DNA of 64,000 nt, taken from assembly GCF_014646755.1 (NCBI RefSeq), contig NZ_BMNW01000008.1, positions 186,001 to 250,000 on the forward strand, given 5' to 3'. Positions 37,111 through 45,926 of the stretch are shown here, piece after piece. The DNA is from Pseudomonas asuensis. GTDB taxonomy: Bacteria > Pseudomonadota > Gammaproteobacteria > Pseudomonadales > Pseudomonadaceae. A program made the translations under genes and the position numbers. How positions within the stretch are numbered: position 1 is the first letter of the stretch; the number at the start of each line of letters is the position of its first letter. The notes under the pieces were generated by a model. The model was not told where the DNA came from. It did not search any database and saw only the letters and a list, made by a program, of their open reading frames with translations.

Positions 37111-38664
37111 TTAGTTTCCGGCCGGCTTCATGACCTCGAAAGGCACATCGAAAAGGGTCGAGCCGAACTGTACGTTTTCAACTGAATCACGGCTTACGCT
37201 GGTGGCGGTCAGGTACGAGATCGGCAGGTAGACCGCCTGCTCGTGGAGCGTGGTCAATAGGTGCCTGTAGAGTGTCTGACGCTTGTCTTCATCTACCGAA
37301 GCCAAGACTTCACCGATCTCCTGATCAATCATGGCCTTCATTGGCAAGCCCTTTTGTGCCTGATAATCAGCATGGCCTGCATAACGCATGGAGCTGACGA
37401 AGGAGTGAGGGTCATAGGGTGCGCCCCACGTCTCGGCAAAGATCATTCCGAAGCGCCCGTCCCGCTGGCGCTCCACCAGGGCGCCTTCGTCTTCACCTTT
37501 GAGCACAACATCAAATCCCAGACTGCCTAGATTGGCCTGGACAACTTCAGCCACGCTCTTCTGCAAAGCATTCGCTCCGTAGAAGCACAGTTCCAGACGT
37601 AGCGGCTGACCATTCTTGTAGCGAATTTTCTCGCCTGACTTCAGCACCCAACCTGCCTGCTCCAGCGCTTCACGTGCTTTGTCAGGCGAATAGTCATACG
37701 GCTTCAATCCAATGTCGGTATACGGCAGATTGGTTGAAAAAAGTGCATCAGCTCGTGGCTCCAGGTCATACAAAACGTGCTTAACGATTGCATCTTTGTT
37801 TACAGCCCAATTGATAGCCTGCCGTACAGCCAACTCATTGGTAGGCGCAAGGTTGGAATTGAGCGCGATGACACGCGTGGCCAGCGGTGCTGAAATAGCC
37901 GTATGGTAGCCCTTCCCCTTTAGTCGCTCGAATGTGTCAGCCGACACCTCCCCCTCGGACCCCTGGATCAGATCAAGCTGACCTGTTTCGAGCGCAATCG
38001 CCCGACTACTTGGATCAGGAATGACTTTTACTAGTACCTCGTCATACACAGGCCTTGGTCCCCAGTAGTAAGGGTTACGGGCAAAGCGGTCGAATTCGCC
38101 TCGGCGGCTTTCAACCAGCTGCCAAGGACCTGTCCCCACGGGTCGGCCGGGCTGGGCATCAGGCGCAGCAAACCGTAAAGGGCGAACCTGAGCCAGTTCG
38201 AGCAAAGTGGGGTAATAAGGATGTTTGAGAATCAGACGCAGCGTATTAGCGTCTGGCGTCTCAACATGGTCAATGGTTTCTACCAATTCCATCCAGGCAT
38301 GCCGCTTGCGGTTTGCCATGACGGCTTCAATATTAGTTTTTGCTGCATCTGCATCAAATACACTACCGTCACTGAAGCGCACGCCGTCACGCAGGGTGAA
38401 GGTATAGATCAAGCCGTCAGGTGAAATGTCCCAGTGGGTTGCTAGCCATGGCTCGACACTACCATCGGCCCGATAGCGTACCAGCGGCTCGTAAACCATA
38501 GCTTGGGCATACATTTGGTTAGGGGAGTACCCCCGTGGATCAAGCGGCCCTGCATTGGTCGGCCAGGAGTAGGTAAGCACTTCAGCTTGTGTAAAGGCAG
38601 GCAGAATCATCCCTGCCGCCAATAAAAACGCCCCGAGCTTTCTCTTGAAGCCAAGCTGATTCAC
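37111..38664 (-). CDS. nikA: Nickel-binding periplasmic protein NikA
   Basis: A 517-residue solute-binding protein of family 5. It follows E. coli NikA closely through most of its length (YSWPTNAGPLDPRGYSPNQM, MVYEPLVRY, RDGRFGMIFAETWGAPYDPH, YLPISYLTATSVS). The signal peptide is about residues 1-26 (LGAFLLAAGMILPAFTQA). The start is set at GTG 38664, which has GGGAG and AGGAG in front; the upstream ATG at 38685 is also open. NikA captures nickel, probably as a chelate, for NikBCDE. The NikR operator lies about 52 bases upstream. Confidence 0.93.
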   Translation of the reverse strand: MNQLGFKRKLGAFLLAAGMILPAFTQAEVLTYSWPTNAGPLDPRGYSPNQMYAQAMVYEPLVRYRADGSVEPWLATHWDISPDGLIYTFTLRDGVRFSDGSVFDADAAKTNIEAVMANRKRHAWMELVETIDHVETPDANTLRLILKHPYYPTLLELAQVRPLRFAAPDAQPGRPVGTGPWQLVESRRGEFDRFARNPYYWGPRPVYDEVLVKVIPDPSSRAIALETGQLDLIQGSEGEVSADTFERLKGKGYHTAISAPLATRVIALNSNLAPTNELAVRQAINWAVNKDAIVKHVLYDLEPRADALFSTNLPYTDIGLKPYDYSPDKAREALEQAGWVLKSGEKIRYKNGQPLRLELCFYGANALQKSVAEVVQANLGSLGFDVVLKGEDEGALVERQRDGRFGMIFAETWGAPYDPHSFVSSMRYAGHADYQAQKGLPMKAMIDQEIGEVLASVDEDKRQTLYRHLLTTLHEQAVYLPISYLTATSVSRDSVENVQFGSTLFDVPFEVMKPAGN

Positions 38665-38715
38665 ACTCCTACTCCCGTTATACATTAACAAGGACGGGAG
38701 AATAGTCAGGGAAGA

Positions 38716-38743
38716 GTATGATGTCTACGAGAAAACCTCATAC
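38716..38743. promoter_or_regulatory. NikR operator between nikA and nikR
   Basis: GTATGA, exactly 16 bases, TCATAC: a perfect match to the E. coli NikR operator. It sits in the divergent promoter region and would repress nikABCDE, and possibly nikR, when nickel is plentiful. Confidence 0.93.
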
Positions 38744-38761
38744 TGAAGGTGATTGGTTTTT

Positions 38762-39205
38762 ATGCAAAGAGTAACGATTACGCTGGATGACGACTTGCTG
38801 GCGGCTGTCGACGAGCGTGTATCCAGCCATGGCTACCAAGGCCGCTCCGAAGCCATCCGGGATCTTTTGAGAGAGGGTCTGCGAGAGCCAGTCGCCCAGG
38901 ATTTACCACCCGACTCCACCTGTATCGCAACCTTAAGCTATGTCTATGACCACAGCGCCCGCGAACTTTCGAAGCGCCTGACCCGTACGTTTCATGCTCA
39001 CCATGACCTTACGCTGGCAACGCTACATGTTCATTTGGATCATGGAAGCTGCATGGAGATCTCAGTGCTAAAGGGCACCACAGCAGATGTCCGCGAGTTA
39101 GCTCAGCACGTTACAGCAGAACGTGGAGTGCGCCACGGCAGAGCTTTTATCGTACCGATGTCTCATGTGGCCCATAGTCATGAGCATGACCATGAAGAAC
39201 ACTAG
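38762..39205 (+). CDS. nikR: Nickel-responsive transcriptional regulator NikR
   Basis: A 147-residue ribbon-helix-helix repressor. The N-terminal MQRVTITLDDDLLAAVDERV binds DNA. The C-terminal ACT-like domain carries the four nickel ligands His78, His89, His91 and Cys97 (HVHLDHGSC), each offset by two from E. coli His76, His87, His89 and Cys95. The His-rich tail (HVAHSHEHDHEEH) may bind extra metal. ATG 38762 is preferred over the TTG three codons upstream. It is divergent from nikA with the operator between. Confidence 0.95.
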   Translation: MQRVTITLDDDLLAAVDERVSSHGYQGRSEAIRDLLREGLREPVAQDLPPDSTCIATLSYVYDHSARELSKRLTRTFHAHHDLTLATLHVHLDHGSCMEISVLKGTTADVRELAQHVTAERGVRHGRAFIVPMSHVAHSHEHDHEEH

Positions 39206-40568
39206 AACCTGTGGATAACTCTGTGTGCAGTTTATGTATACCCTGTAGGAAAAGCCCTGATACCAAGGCTCTCCGCGTTTTTCAATAGGTGCATAAGAAA
39301 ATGAGCGCCTTATAAAAAAGCACTATAAAACTACTTGGGGACTGTTCCCGTTAAGGATTTCTTTACCTTCTGGCTCATGCTTATAGGTCAGCAATAAAAG
39401 CGAAGTTACAGAACTATTGCCATGCCGGGAGTGCAGTTAGGCTTATACACGACGCGCTCAAATCGTATAAAAGCTATTACGCCGGCACCTGTGCTGGCTA
39501 TCTTGCTAACCGCTCTGGAATAGCTAACAGTGGCTTCGCTACCCGCCCCTTCTGCATAGCTCAATGACATCTGGCCTCTTGCCAGGGATGTATCGGACTA
39601 TAGGCGCTGCCATGACCGTCTCGCTGCTGCTCTACGGCAATTTAGTGATCTTTACGGTCGACAAAGAATGATGTTAGCGGCCTTCCTCTTTATAATATAG
39701 CCTCATCTGCACCTTTATAGCTCTGACCAGGCTCGCACAGAGACTGGTGCAGGAAAGCAGGTTGCCTTGAGCTAGACCATTTTTCCTTCTAGGCATTCTG
39801 CTACTTATGTCTGGCCTTAAATTAATGAAGGAGCAAGCCTGACCACTGGCTATGTTCCTGGCCTACCTTTCCGGTTATTTCAAAACAGTACGGCCGGCCT
39901 GACCAATGCTCTTACAACTTCCACCCTATAAGGCTAACGCTGCTAACTGCATTATGGTTTCAGGCAGTAGCTGGTACGACATGAGCAAAGCAGCACTGGT
40001 CTAGACTCGTCTGTTGTAGGCATTTCCCTTAGCATCTCTATATAGAGGACCAACAATCGCATTCGCACGCTATAAACCCGGGATCTTCTTGAGTACTGTT
40101 CTGATGCCTTCAGGTATCTGACATTAGCCTTCCTTAGTCCGCACATCAGCTGGCTAGCAGTACGTGAGAAGACTTTCCAAATTTTGTAACATATCCACAG
40201 AGACCTTTTATCCCTGTAGGGAACCGTTTATCAGTACTTGATCGCGTATGAAATTTGAACGTCCACTCAATTTTAACCATTAAAAGGTGATCCAATTCAC
40301 CCTTTAAAGGGACTATAACCACCTCTTCATCTTTTGCCCCTTGAATGAATCAATAACCAGTTATCGCAGGCATAGGGGGCAAGGAACCTTTGAATCTTCG
40401 GGCGGTCCTACCGACGGCTATAGTCACCGTTGAAGCACTCCCTGAGTCAGCGCGATGAAATCCTAAACACGTTCGGTTGTTATCGACTACGAACGTTCAT
40501 CGATCGTTGTCCATGACTATTCGGTCCTGTTGAAGTTCGTGCATACGTATATGCACAAGGATGGAACT
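39206..40568. other. Gene-poor stretch of about 1.36 kb before the exopolysaccharide cluster
   Basis: No ORF of useful length exists on either strand, and all frames are dense in stops. Visible items are a perfect DnaA-box-like TGTGGATAA (39210-39218) and a near match ATATCCACA (40191-40199), a 27-codon ORF (39588-39671) with no good ribosome binding site, an inverted repeat ACGTTCG/CGAACGT (40469-40475 and 40490-40496), and small hairpins near 40210 and 40285. The last 300 bases probably hold the promoter and leader of the exopolysaccharide operon. The rest could be decayed genes or undetected RNA genes. Confidence 0.5.
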
Positions 40569-41987
40569 ATGAATTTTAAAGAACGTGGTATTTTACATTC
40601 GAATTCATCAGCGATCTCTCTATCACATCGCTTGTTAGATTTAACAGTAATTTCTGGAACAGCTTATTTGGCTGGCTCCGTAATTCCTGGTGTCCCCATG
40701 AAGCCTGAGCACTGGGTAGTAGTATTCCTTGCTCTTTTGATATTTCATTTCCTAACCGAAATGAATCAAATGTATCTTTCATGGCGTGGTGAAAGAATAT
40801 CCAATGAACTAATAAAAATATCAACTTATTGGGTATTAACATTCTCAACTGTTTTCATGGTTGATTATTTCTTTTTTAACGAATCTTTTTTAATCAGTAG
40901 CACCATGAAAGCATGGCTGGCCCTTTCGCTGATCGGCCTATGCGGATATCGGATGCTGCTGCGCTCCATCATGCACTCTCTACGCAAGGCCGGATTCAAC
41001 ACTCGTAGAGTGGCCATCGTAGGTGCCGACAAAATCGGCCAACGCCTTGCTCATACAATCGACAGAGCACCATGGATGGGACTGCAACTGCTCGGTTTCT
41101 ATGTTGAGAACCCGCTTGACCATCCTGAACTTAACCGCAGCGAGCCCGGCTTTTCGATTCGCGGTAATCTGGAGCAATTGGTAGATGATGCTCGCGCAGG
41201 TTATATCGACAAGGTCTATATAACCCTAAGCATGGCGCACCAGGAGCACATCAACTGGCTGGTACAGGAACTCAGCGATACGACTGCTTCGGTCTATATC
41301 ATCCCTGATGTCTTCATGTTCCATCTGCTACACGCCCGTAGTGAGAGCATCGATGGTCTTCCCAGCATTAGTATCTTCGATACGCCTATGGATGGCGCCA
41401 GCCTGATCGTCAAGCGCATCGAAGATATCGTTCTATCCCTGATTATCCTGTCGATCATTTCCATCCCTATGCTGGTTATTGCTATCGGCATCAAGCTGTC
41501 CTCTCCTGGCCCGGTGTTCTTCCGCCAGAAGCGCTACGGCATGGACGGCAAGCCGATCGAGGTATGGAAGTTCCGTAGCATGAAAGTCATGGAAAATGGC
41601 GAGAAGGTTACGCAGGCGACCAAGAACGATAGCCGTATCACACCCTTTGGCTCGTTCCTACGACGCACATCACTCGATGAGCTTCCCCAGTTCATTAATG
41701 TATTGCGTGGAGAGATGTCGATTGTAGGCCCAAGACCTCATGCGGTTGCTCACAACGAACAGTACCGCAAGCTGGTTCAAGGCTACATGCTGCGCCACAA
41801 GGTCAAACCCGGCATCACGGGATGGGCCCAAGTCAATGGCTGGCGTGGCGAGACAGATACCCTGGACAAGATGCAAAAGCGCATCGAGTTTGATCTGGAC
41901 TACATCCACCACTGGTCCTTCTGGTGGGACGTCAAAATCATCTTCCTGACTCTCTTTAAAGGCTTCATTAATAAGAACGCTTACTGA
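40569..41987 (+). CDS. wcaJ: Undecaprenyl-phosphate glucose phosphotransferase (WcaJ type)
   Basis: A 472-residue polyisoprenyl-phosphate hexose-1-phosphate transferase that starts the repeat unit by loading a sugar phosphate, usually glucose, on undecaprenyl phosphate. Four or five N-terminal membrane helices, a Rossmann-like CoA-binding domain (RVAIVGADKIGQRLAHTI) and the C-terminal catalytic domain with KFRSMKVMENGEKVTQAT, DELPQFINVLRGEMSIVGPRPHA (shown in part) and KPGITGWAQVNGWRGETDT are present. AAGGA stands before ATG 40569. The first ~110 codons are conspicuously AT-rich compared with the remainder, suggesting a recombination joint near 40905. Confidence 0.93.
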   Translation: MNFKERGILHSNSSAISLSHRLLDLTVISGTAYLAGSVIPGVPMKPEHWVVVFLALLIFHFLTEMNQMYLSWRGERISNELIKISTYWVLTFSTVFMVDYFFFNESFLISSTMKAWLALSLIGLCGYRMLLRSIMHSLRKAGFNTRRVAIVGADKIGQRLAHTIDRAPWMGLQLLGFYVENPLDHPELNRSEPGFSIRGNLEQLVDDARAGYIDKVYITLSMAHQEHINWLVQELSDTTASVYIIPDVFMFHLLHARSESIDGLPSISIFDTPMDGASLIVKRIEDIVLSLIILSIISIPMLVIAIGIKLSSPGPVFFRQKRYGMDGKPIEVWKFRSMKVMENGEKVTQATKNDSRITPFGSFLRRTSLDELPQFINVLRGEMSIVGPRPHAVAHNEQYRKLVQGYMLRHKVKPGITGWAQVNGWRGETDTLDKMQKRIEFDLDYIHHWSFWWDVKIIFLTLFKGFINKNAY

Positions 41988-42181
41988 GAACTGCTGCCGG
42001 GCCTGACCACCGGAAGGTGATTGGGCCGGGCAACAGCTGAACTTTCTAAGGTAGAGATGTCAGAGCTTGCCTGATCGAATCCCAGTAGGAGTTCAGATGC
42101 GGAAGACATGTCAGGGTGAGCTCCAGATACGATTGGCAAATGCCATCAAGAGCATCTGATTTCCCGTCTGGAAGAGTTTTC

Positions 42182-42619
42182 ATGATTAAGTCAGTTTTAG
42201 TGGTTTGCGTTGGAAATATTTGCAGAAGTCCAATGGCCGAAACACTTCTAAGGGAAGGCCTGAAAGGGCGGAATATAGAAGTTAGTTCAGCGGGCATTGG
42301 TGCATTGGTAGGCCGCCCTATGGATAGTACGGCTCAAGAAGTACTAAGAGAAAACGGATTTGAGCTATCGACACATAAAGCTCGCCAAGCGGATGCAGAA
42401 ATGCTTCGGAAGGCAGACCTTATTTTGACGATGGAAGAATTTCATTCTCGTTCTGTTGAAAGTATGGCGCCAGAAATCAAAGGGAGAGTTTTTCTGATTG
42501 GTAAATGGGTGAATAACCGCGAGGTACCCGATCCATACCGCCTCTCAAAAGAAATGTTCAAAGAAGTACATATACTTTTAGCAAAATGCGTAGATAGCTG
42601 GCTTCCATACATTAGATAA
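42182..42619 (+). CDS. wzb: Low-molecular-weight protein-tyrosine phosphatase (Wzb type)
   Basis: A 145-residue phosphatase with the P-loop VCVGNICRSPM (nucleophile Cys9, Arg15) and the general acid Asp117 in VPDPYRLS. It removes phosphates from the tyrosine cluster of the Wzc kinase encoded 17 bases downstream and so controls polymer length and export. ATG 42182 has GGAAGAG upstream; the longer frame is rejected. Composition is AT-rich compared with the body of wzc. Confidence 0.94.
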   Translation: MIKSVLVVCVGNICRSPMAETLLREGLKGRNIEVSSAGIGALVGRPMDSTAQEVLRENGFELSTHKARQADAEMLRKADLILTMEEFHSRSVESMAPEIKGRVFLIGKWVNNREVPDPYRLSKEMFKEVHILLAKCVDSWLPYIR

Positions 42620-42636
42620 GGGGAAGAAGGAATTTC

Positions 42637-44859
42637 ATGACCACGATGCCTCGTTTTACGGCCACTGAAGTTAAGAACGATACCGATATTAATTTTTCAG
42701 CACTGTTTGGAATCCTAATTGATTACAAATGGCAGCTTCTTTCCATTATCGGTATCTTCACTTTCCTCGGTATTGCTTATGCCATGCTGGCTACGCCCAT
42801 GTATGCATCCAATGCAATGCTGCAGATCGAAGAAAAGAAAGGTGTAACACGCCTGACCGATCAAACCTCCGGCATGCCACCGCCACTTCCAGAGGCAGTG
42901 ACTGAGATCGAGTTGCTTAAATCCCGCCTGGTGATTGGTAACACGGTCAAGAACCTTCATCTGGATGTTGTCGTAACGCCCAAGTACTTCCCTATCTTTG
43001 GTGGTTATGCGGCTCGTCATTTCAAACCTGAAAGCGAAGGCGAAGTCGCCTCCCCTGTTCTAGGCCTGAACAGCTTTGCCTGGGGCGGCGAAGATGTGGA
43101 AGTTGCTGAGCTGCGTGTACCTGACAGCGCTCAAGACAAACCCATGACACTGAAGGTTGAAGAAAACCAGAGCTTCACTGTTTTCGATGCTGACAACCAG
43201 ATCCTGCTACACGGGACGGTTAACCAGCCTGTCGAGCAAGACGGTTACTTCATTCAGGTCAGTAAGCTGCAGGCGCGTCCTGGCACTGAATTCACAGTTG
43301 TAAAGAAGCGACTGTCTAGAACGATTCAGGAATACCAAGGCCGCATCAGCGCAGGCGAACGTGGCAAGCAGTCAGGCATTCTGTCTGTTGCTCTGCAGGA
43401 CTCTGATCCTCTGCGCGCTCAGCGTATCGTTCAGGAAGTGATCGACCTGTATGTAGCCCAGAACATCGACCGTAACGCAGCAGAATCGACTCAGAGCCTT
43501 GAGTTCCTGCGCAGTCAGATTCCTTCTGTCAAGAAAGAACTGGAAGACGCGCAGCGTGCACTGAACGAGTACCAGACCACTCGCCGCTCTGTTGATATCG
43601 ACAGCGAAACCAAGGGCGTTCTGGATCAAATCGTTTCGCTGGATGGCCAGATTTCCGAGCTAAACCTTAAGCGTGTTGAGATGAGCCGCAAGTTCACTAC
43701 TCAGCACCCGGCGTTCCAGGCAGTACTTGGCCAGCTACGCCAGCTGGAGGTTGAAAAGGACAAGCTTGAAAAGCGCGTAGGCAACCTGCCTTCTACTCAG
43801 CAGGAACTGCTGCGCCTGCGACGCGATGTCGATGTAACGAGCCAGACCTACACCCTTATGATGAATAAGGTGCAGGAGCTTGATGTTATTCGTGCGGGTA
43901 CCGTTGGTAGCGTCCGTATCATCGATAACGCAAACGCAAACATCGATGATCCTGCAAGCCCCAATAAGCCGCTGATCGTTGTTGCTGCGTTGGTTCTGGG
44001 CTGCCTGTTGGGCCTCGCCGTTATCTATACCCGTCATACCCTCAAGCGCGGTATCGAAACACCTGAAGCCATTGAACAACTGGGCCTACCGGTCTACGCA
44101 TCGATTCCGTATAGCCGCAACCAGTCTGAATCCGAGAAGCTTTTTGGCCGAGGCTCCCGCAAGATTGGCGAGTCGGCGCTGCTGTCCATTGCTCATCCTA
44201 CAGATCTGAGCACCGAGGCATTGCGTAGTCTGCGTACCAGTCTGCACTTCGCCATGATCGAAGCCAAAAACAACATTCTGATGATCTCGGGCCCAAGCCC
44301 TGATGTGGGTAAGTCTTTCGTCTCGTCCAACCTGGCAGCTGTCATTGCTGAGTCTGGTCAGCGCGTTCTGCTGATCGACGGGGACATGCGCAAAGGCTAT
44401 ATGCACAAGGTCTTCAATGTGAAGCAGAAGGACGGCCTGTCTGACCTGTTGAGCAACCGTATCGCGATCAATGATGCCATCAAGAAAACTGAAGTCGACA
44501 TGCTTGATTTCATGTCTTGTGGCCAGTTCCCGCCTAACCCTTCCGAACTGTTGATGAGCCATCGCTTCACCACCGTTCTGAAGCAACTGGGCGACCTGTA
44601 TGACATCGTGATTATCGATACACCGCCGATCCTAGCCGTGACCGAAGCCGCCATCATTGGTGCTCATGTAGGTACCAGCTTGATCGTAGCCCGCTTTGGC
44701 ATGAACAGCGCTAAGGAGCTTGAAGCAACCAAGCGTCGCTTCGACCTCAATGGTATACCGCTCAAGGGTGTGATTCTGAACGCCGTAGAACGTAAAGCTT
44801 CCAACTATTCCTCTTACGGCAACTATCAGTACGCCTATGAGAGACCAAGCAAGAGCTGA
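42637..44859 (+). CDS. wzc: Polysaccharide co-polymerase / bacterial tyrosine autokinase Wzc
   Basis: A 740-residue inner-membrane protein. An N-terminal Wzz domain with membrane helices near residues 30-50 and 450-470 flanks a periplasmic coiled coil. The cytoplasmic BY-kinase domain has Walker A GPSPDVGKSF (Lys559), Walker A' LLIDGDMRKG and Walker B DIVIIDTPP. The C-terminal tyrosine cluster is Tyr724, 727, 730, 732 and 734. Cycles of phosphorylation and Wzb dephosphorylation control octamer assembly and, with Wza, export. An attenuator-like hairpin follows the gene. Confidence 0.95.
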   Translation: MTTMPRFTATEVKNDTDINFSALFGILIDYKWQLLSIIGIFTFLGIAYAMLATPMYASNAMLQIEEKKGVTRLTDQTSGMPPPLPEAVTEIELLKSRLVIGNTVKNLHLDVVVTPKYFPIFGGYAARHFKPESEGEVASPVLGLNSFAWGGEDVEVAELRVPDSAQDKPMTLKVEENQSFTVFDADNQILLHGTVNQPVEQDGYFIQVSKLQARPGTEFTVVKKRLSRTIQEYQGRISAGERGKQSGILSVALQDSDPLRAQRIVQEVIDLYVAQNIDRNAAESTQSLEFLRSQIPSVKKELEDAQRALNEYQTTRRSVDIDSETKGVLDQIVSLDGQISELNLKRVEMSRKFTTQHPAFQAVLGQLRQLEVEKDKLEKRVGNLPSTQQELLRLRRDVDVTSQTYTLMMNKVQELDVIRAGTVGSVRIIDNANANIDDPASPNKPLIVVAALVLGCLLGLAVIYTRHTLKRGIETPEAIEQLGLPVYASIPYSRNQSESEKLFGRGSRKIGESALLSIAHPTDLSTEALRSLRTSLHFAMIEAKNNILMISGPSPDVGKSFVSSNLAAVIAESGQRVLLIDGDMRKGYMHKVFNVKQKDGLSDLLSNRIAINDAIKKTEVDMLDFMSCGQFPPNPSELLMSHRFTTVLKQLGDLYDIVIIDTPPILAVTEAAIIGAHVGTSLIVARFGMNSAKELEATKRRFDLNGIPLKGVILNAVERKASNYSSYGNYQYAYERPSKS

Positions 44860-44961
44860 AGCCTGTCATAGGCATCGCTTGCAGACATGGAATGGGACTG
44901 AAAAGCACCATGCATAGCATGAGAAAGCTTCAATTGAACAATGAAGCATAAAAGTCCACAG

Positions 44962-44984
44962 GTAGGAGCTCTTTGAGCTCCTAC
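44962..44984 (+). terminator. Hairpin in the gap between wzc and the glycosyltransferase genes
   Basis: GTAGGAGCT, loop CTTTG, AGCTCCTAC: a perfect 9-bp stem followed by GTTATTTC rather than a full U tract. It could act as a partial terminator that lowers expression of the downstream glycosyltransferases relative to wzb-wzc. Confidence 0.5.
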
Positions 44985-45050
44985 GTTATTTCAAGGCTTT
45001 TGACTGTTTCAGATCAGTAAATTGATTTTCTAAGCTAAAGGGATATCGAT

Positions 45051-45926
45051 ATGAACATTGCAATGGTGCTGAACTACAAGGCTCCGCAAGAAAGTATTTC
45101 CTGCGCTGAAAGCATTCTTGGTTTCTGTAAGACAATTGATCATGTTGTTCTTATAGATAACGACTCCAAGGATGGCTCCTACGAAGCAATGAAGGAATGG
45201 AAAGAAACCCAAAACATAGATCGGGTTTCTGTCATTGCCAGCCCTGTTAACAGTGGCTACGCAGGCGGCAACAACTTTGGCATGAAATGGGCACGTGAAC
45301 ATTTCAAGGTTGAGAACTTCTGGATTCTCAACAACGATGCCTATGTTAAAGACGACGCTTTCAAGCCGCTGCTGGAAAAAATCACCGCTGATAAAAGAAC
45401 CATTGCCGGTTCAGTCATCCTGAGCTCACAGACAGGAAAGATTGAATGCTATGGCGGCGGGATCATGTATCCCCTGTTAGGCAAGTCCAAATTGCTTGGC
45501 AAAGGATTGTCCATAGATGAGATCGGCCAGCTTAACCGTGAGCCGGATTACATCATGGGCTGCAGCTTGGCCTTTAATGCTGCGATGCTGGATGAAGTTG
45601 GTTACATGGATGAGTCTTACTTCATGTATTCCGAGGAAGTAGATTGGCAGCATCAAGCGAAAAAGCACGGCATTGCACTGTATGTCGCGCCAGATAGCCA
45701 GCTCTATCACTATGGCTCCATGAGTTCAGGCGGGAAGTCAGAGTTTTACTATTACTTCCGTAACCGCGCCGCTACTCGCTTCAACAAGAAATTCTATGGC
45801 TCACCGTATGCACTTATGTCTGCGGTTTTCCTATCCGGCATAACCGTACTGAAGGAATACAAGAGTCCAAAGCTAGCCTGGTCGGGTATCAAAGGCGCAT
45901 TCAAAGGGGCAACAATGCATGTCTAA
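45051..45926 (+). CDS. Glycosyltransferase family 2
   Basis: A 291-residue cytoplasmic GT-A glycosyltransferase. It has NIAMVLNYKAPQESISCAES, the nucleotide-binding LIDNDSKDGS, the donor/metal motif FWILNNDAYV in place of a classic DxD, and the acceptor-side YFMYSEEVDWQHQAKKHG typical of rhamnosyltransferase-like GT2 enzymes (RfbF/WbbL group). Donor and acceptor are unknown. It overlaps the next gene by eight bases. Confidence 0.85.
   Translation: MNIAMVLNYKAPQESISCAESILGFCKTIDHVVLIDNDSKDGSYEAMKEWKETQNIDRVSVIASPVNSGYAGGNNFGMKWAREHFKVENFWILNNDAYVKDDAFKPLLEKITADKRTIAGSVILSSQTGKIECYGGGIMYPLLGKSKLLGKGLSIDEIGQLNREPDYIMGCSLAFNAAMLDEVGYMDESYFMYSEEVDWQHQAKKHGIALYVAPDSQLYHYGSMSSGGKSEFYYYFRNRAATRFNKKFYGSPYALMSAVFLSGITVLKEYKSPKLAWSGIKGAFKGATMHV

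Noticed and set aside
39210..40199. DnaA-box-like 9-mers as a possible replication origin
   Set aside because: Only one perfect and one imperfect box nearly 1 kb apart, with no box cluster, no AT-rich unwinding element and no dnaA, rpmH or repA gene nearby.
40200..40568. JUMPstart/ops element before the exopolysaccharide genes
   Set aside because: The sequence GGCGGTCCTACC near 40400 resembles it only in the first bases; the GGCGGTAGC core is absent on both strands.
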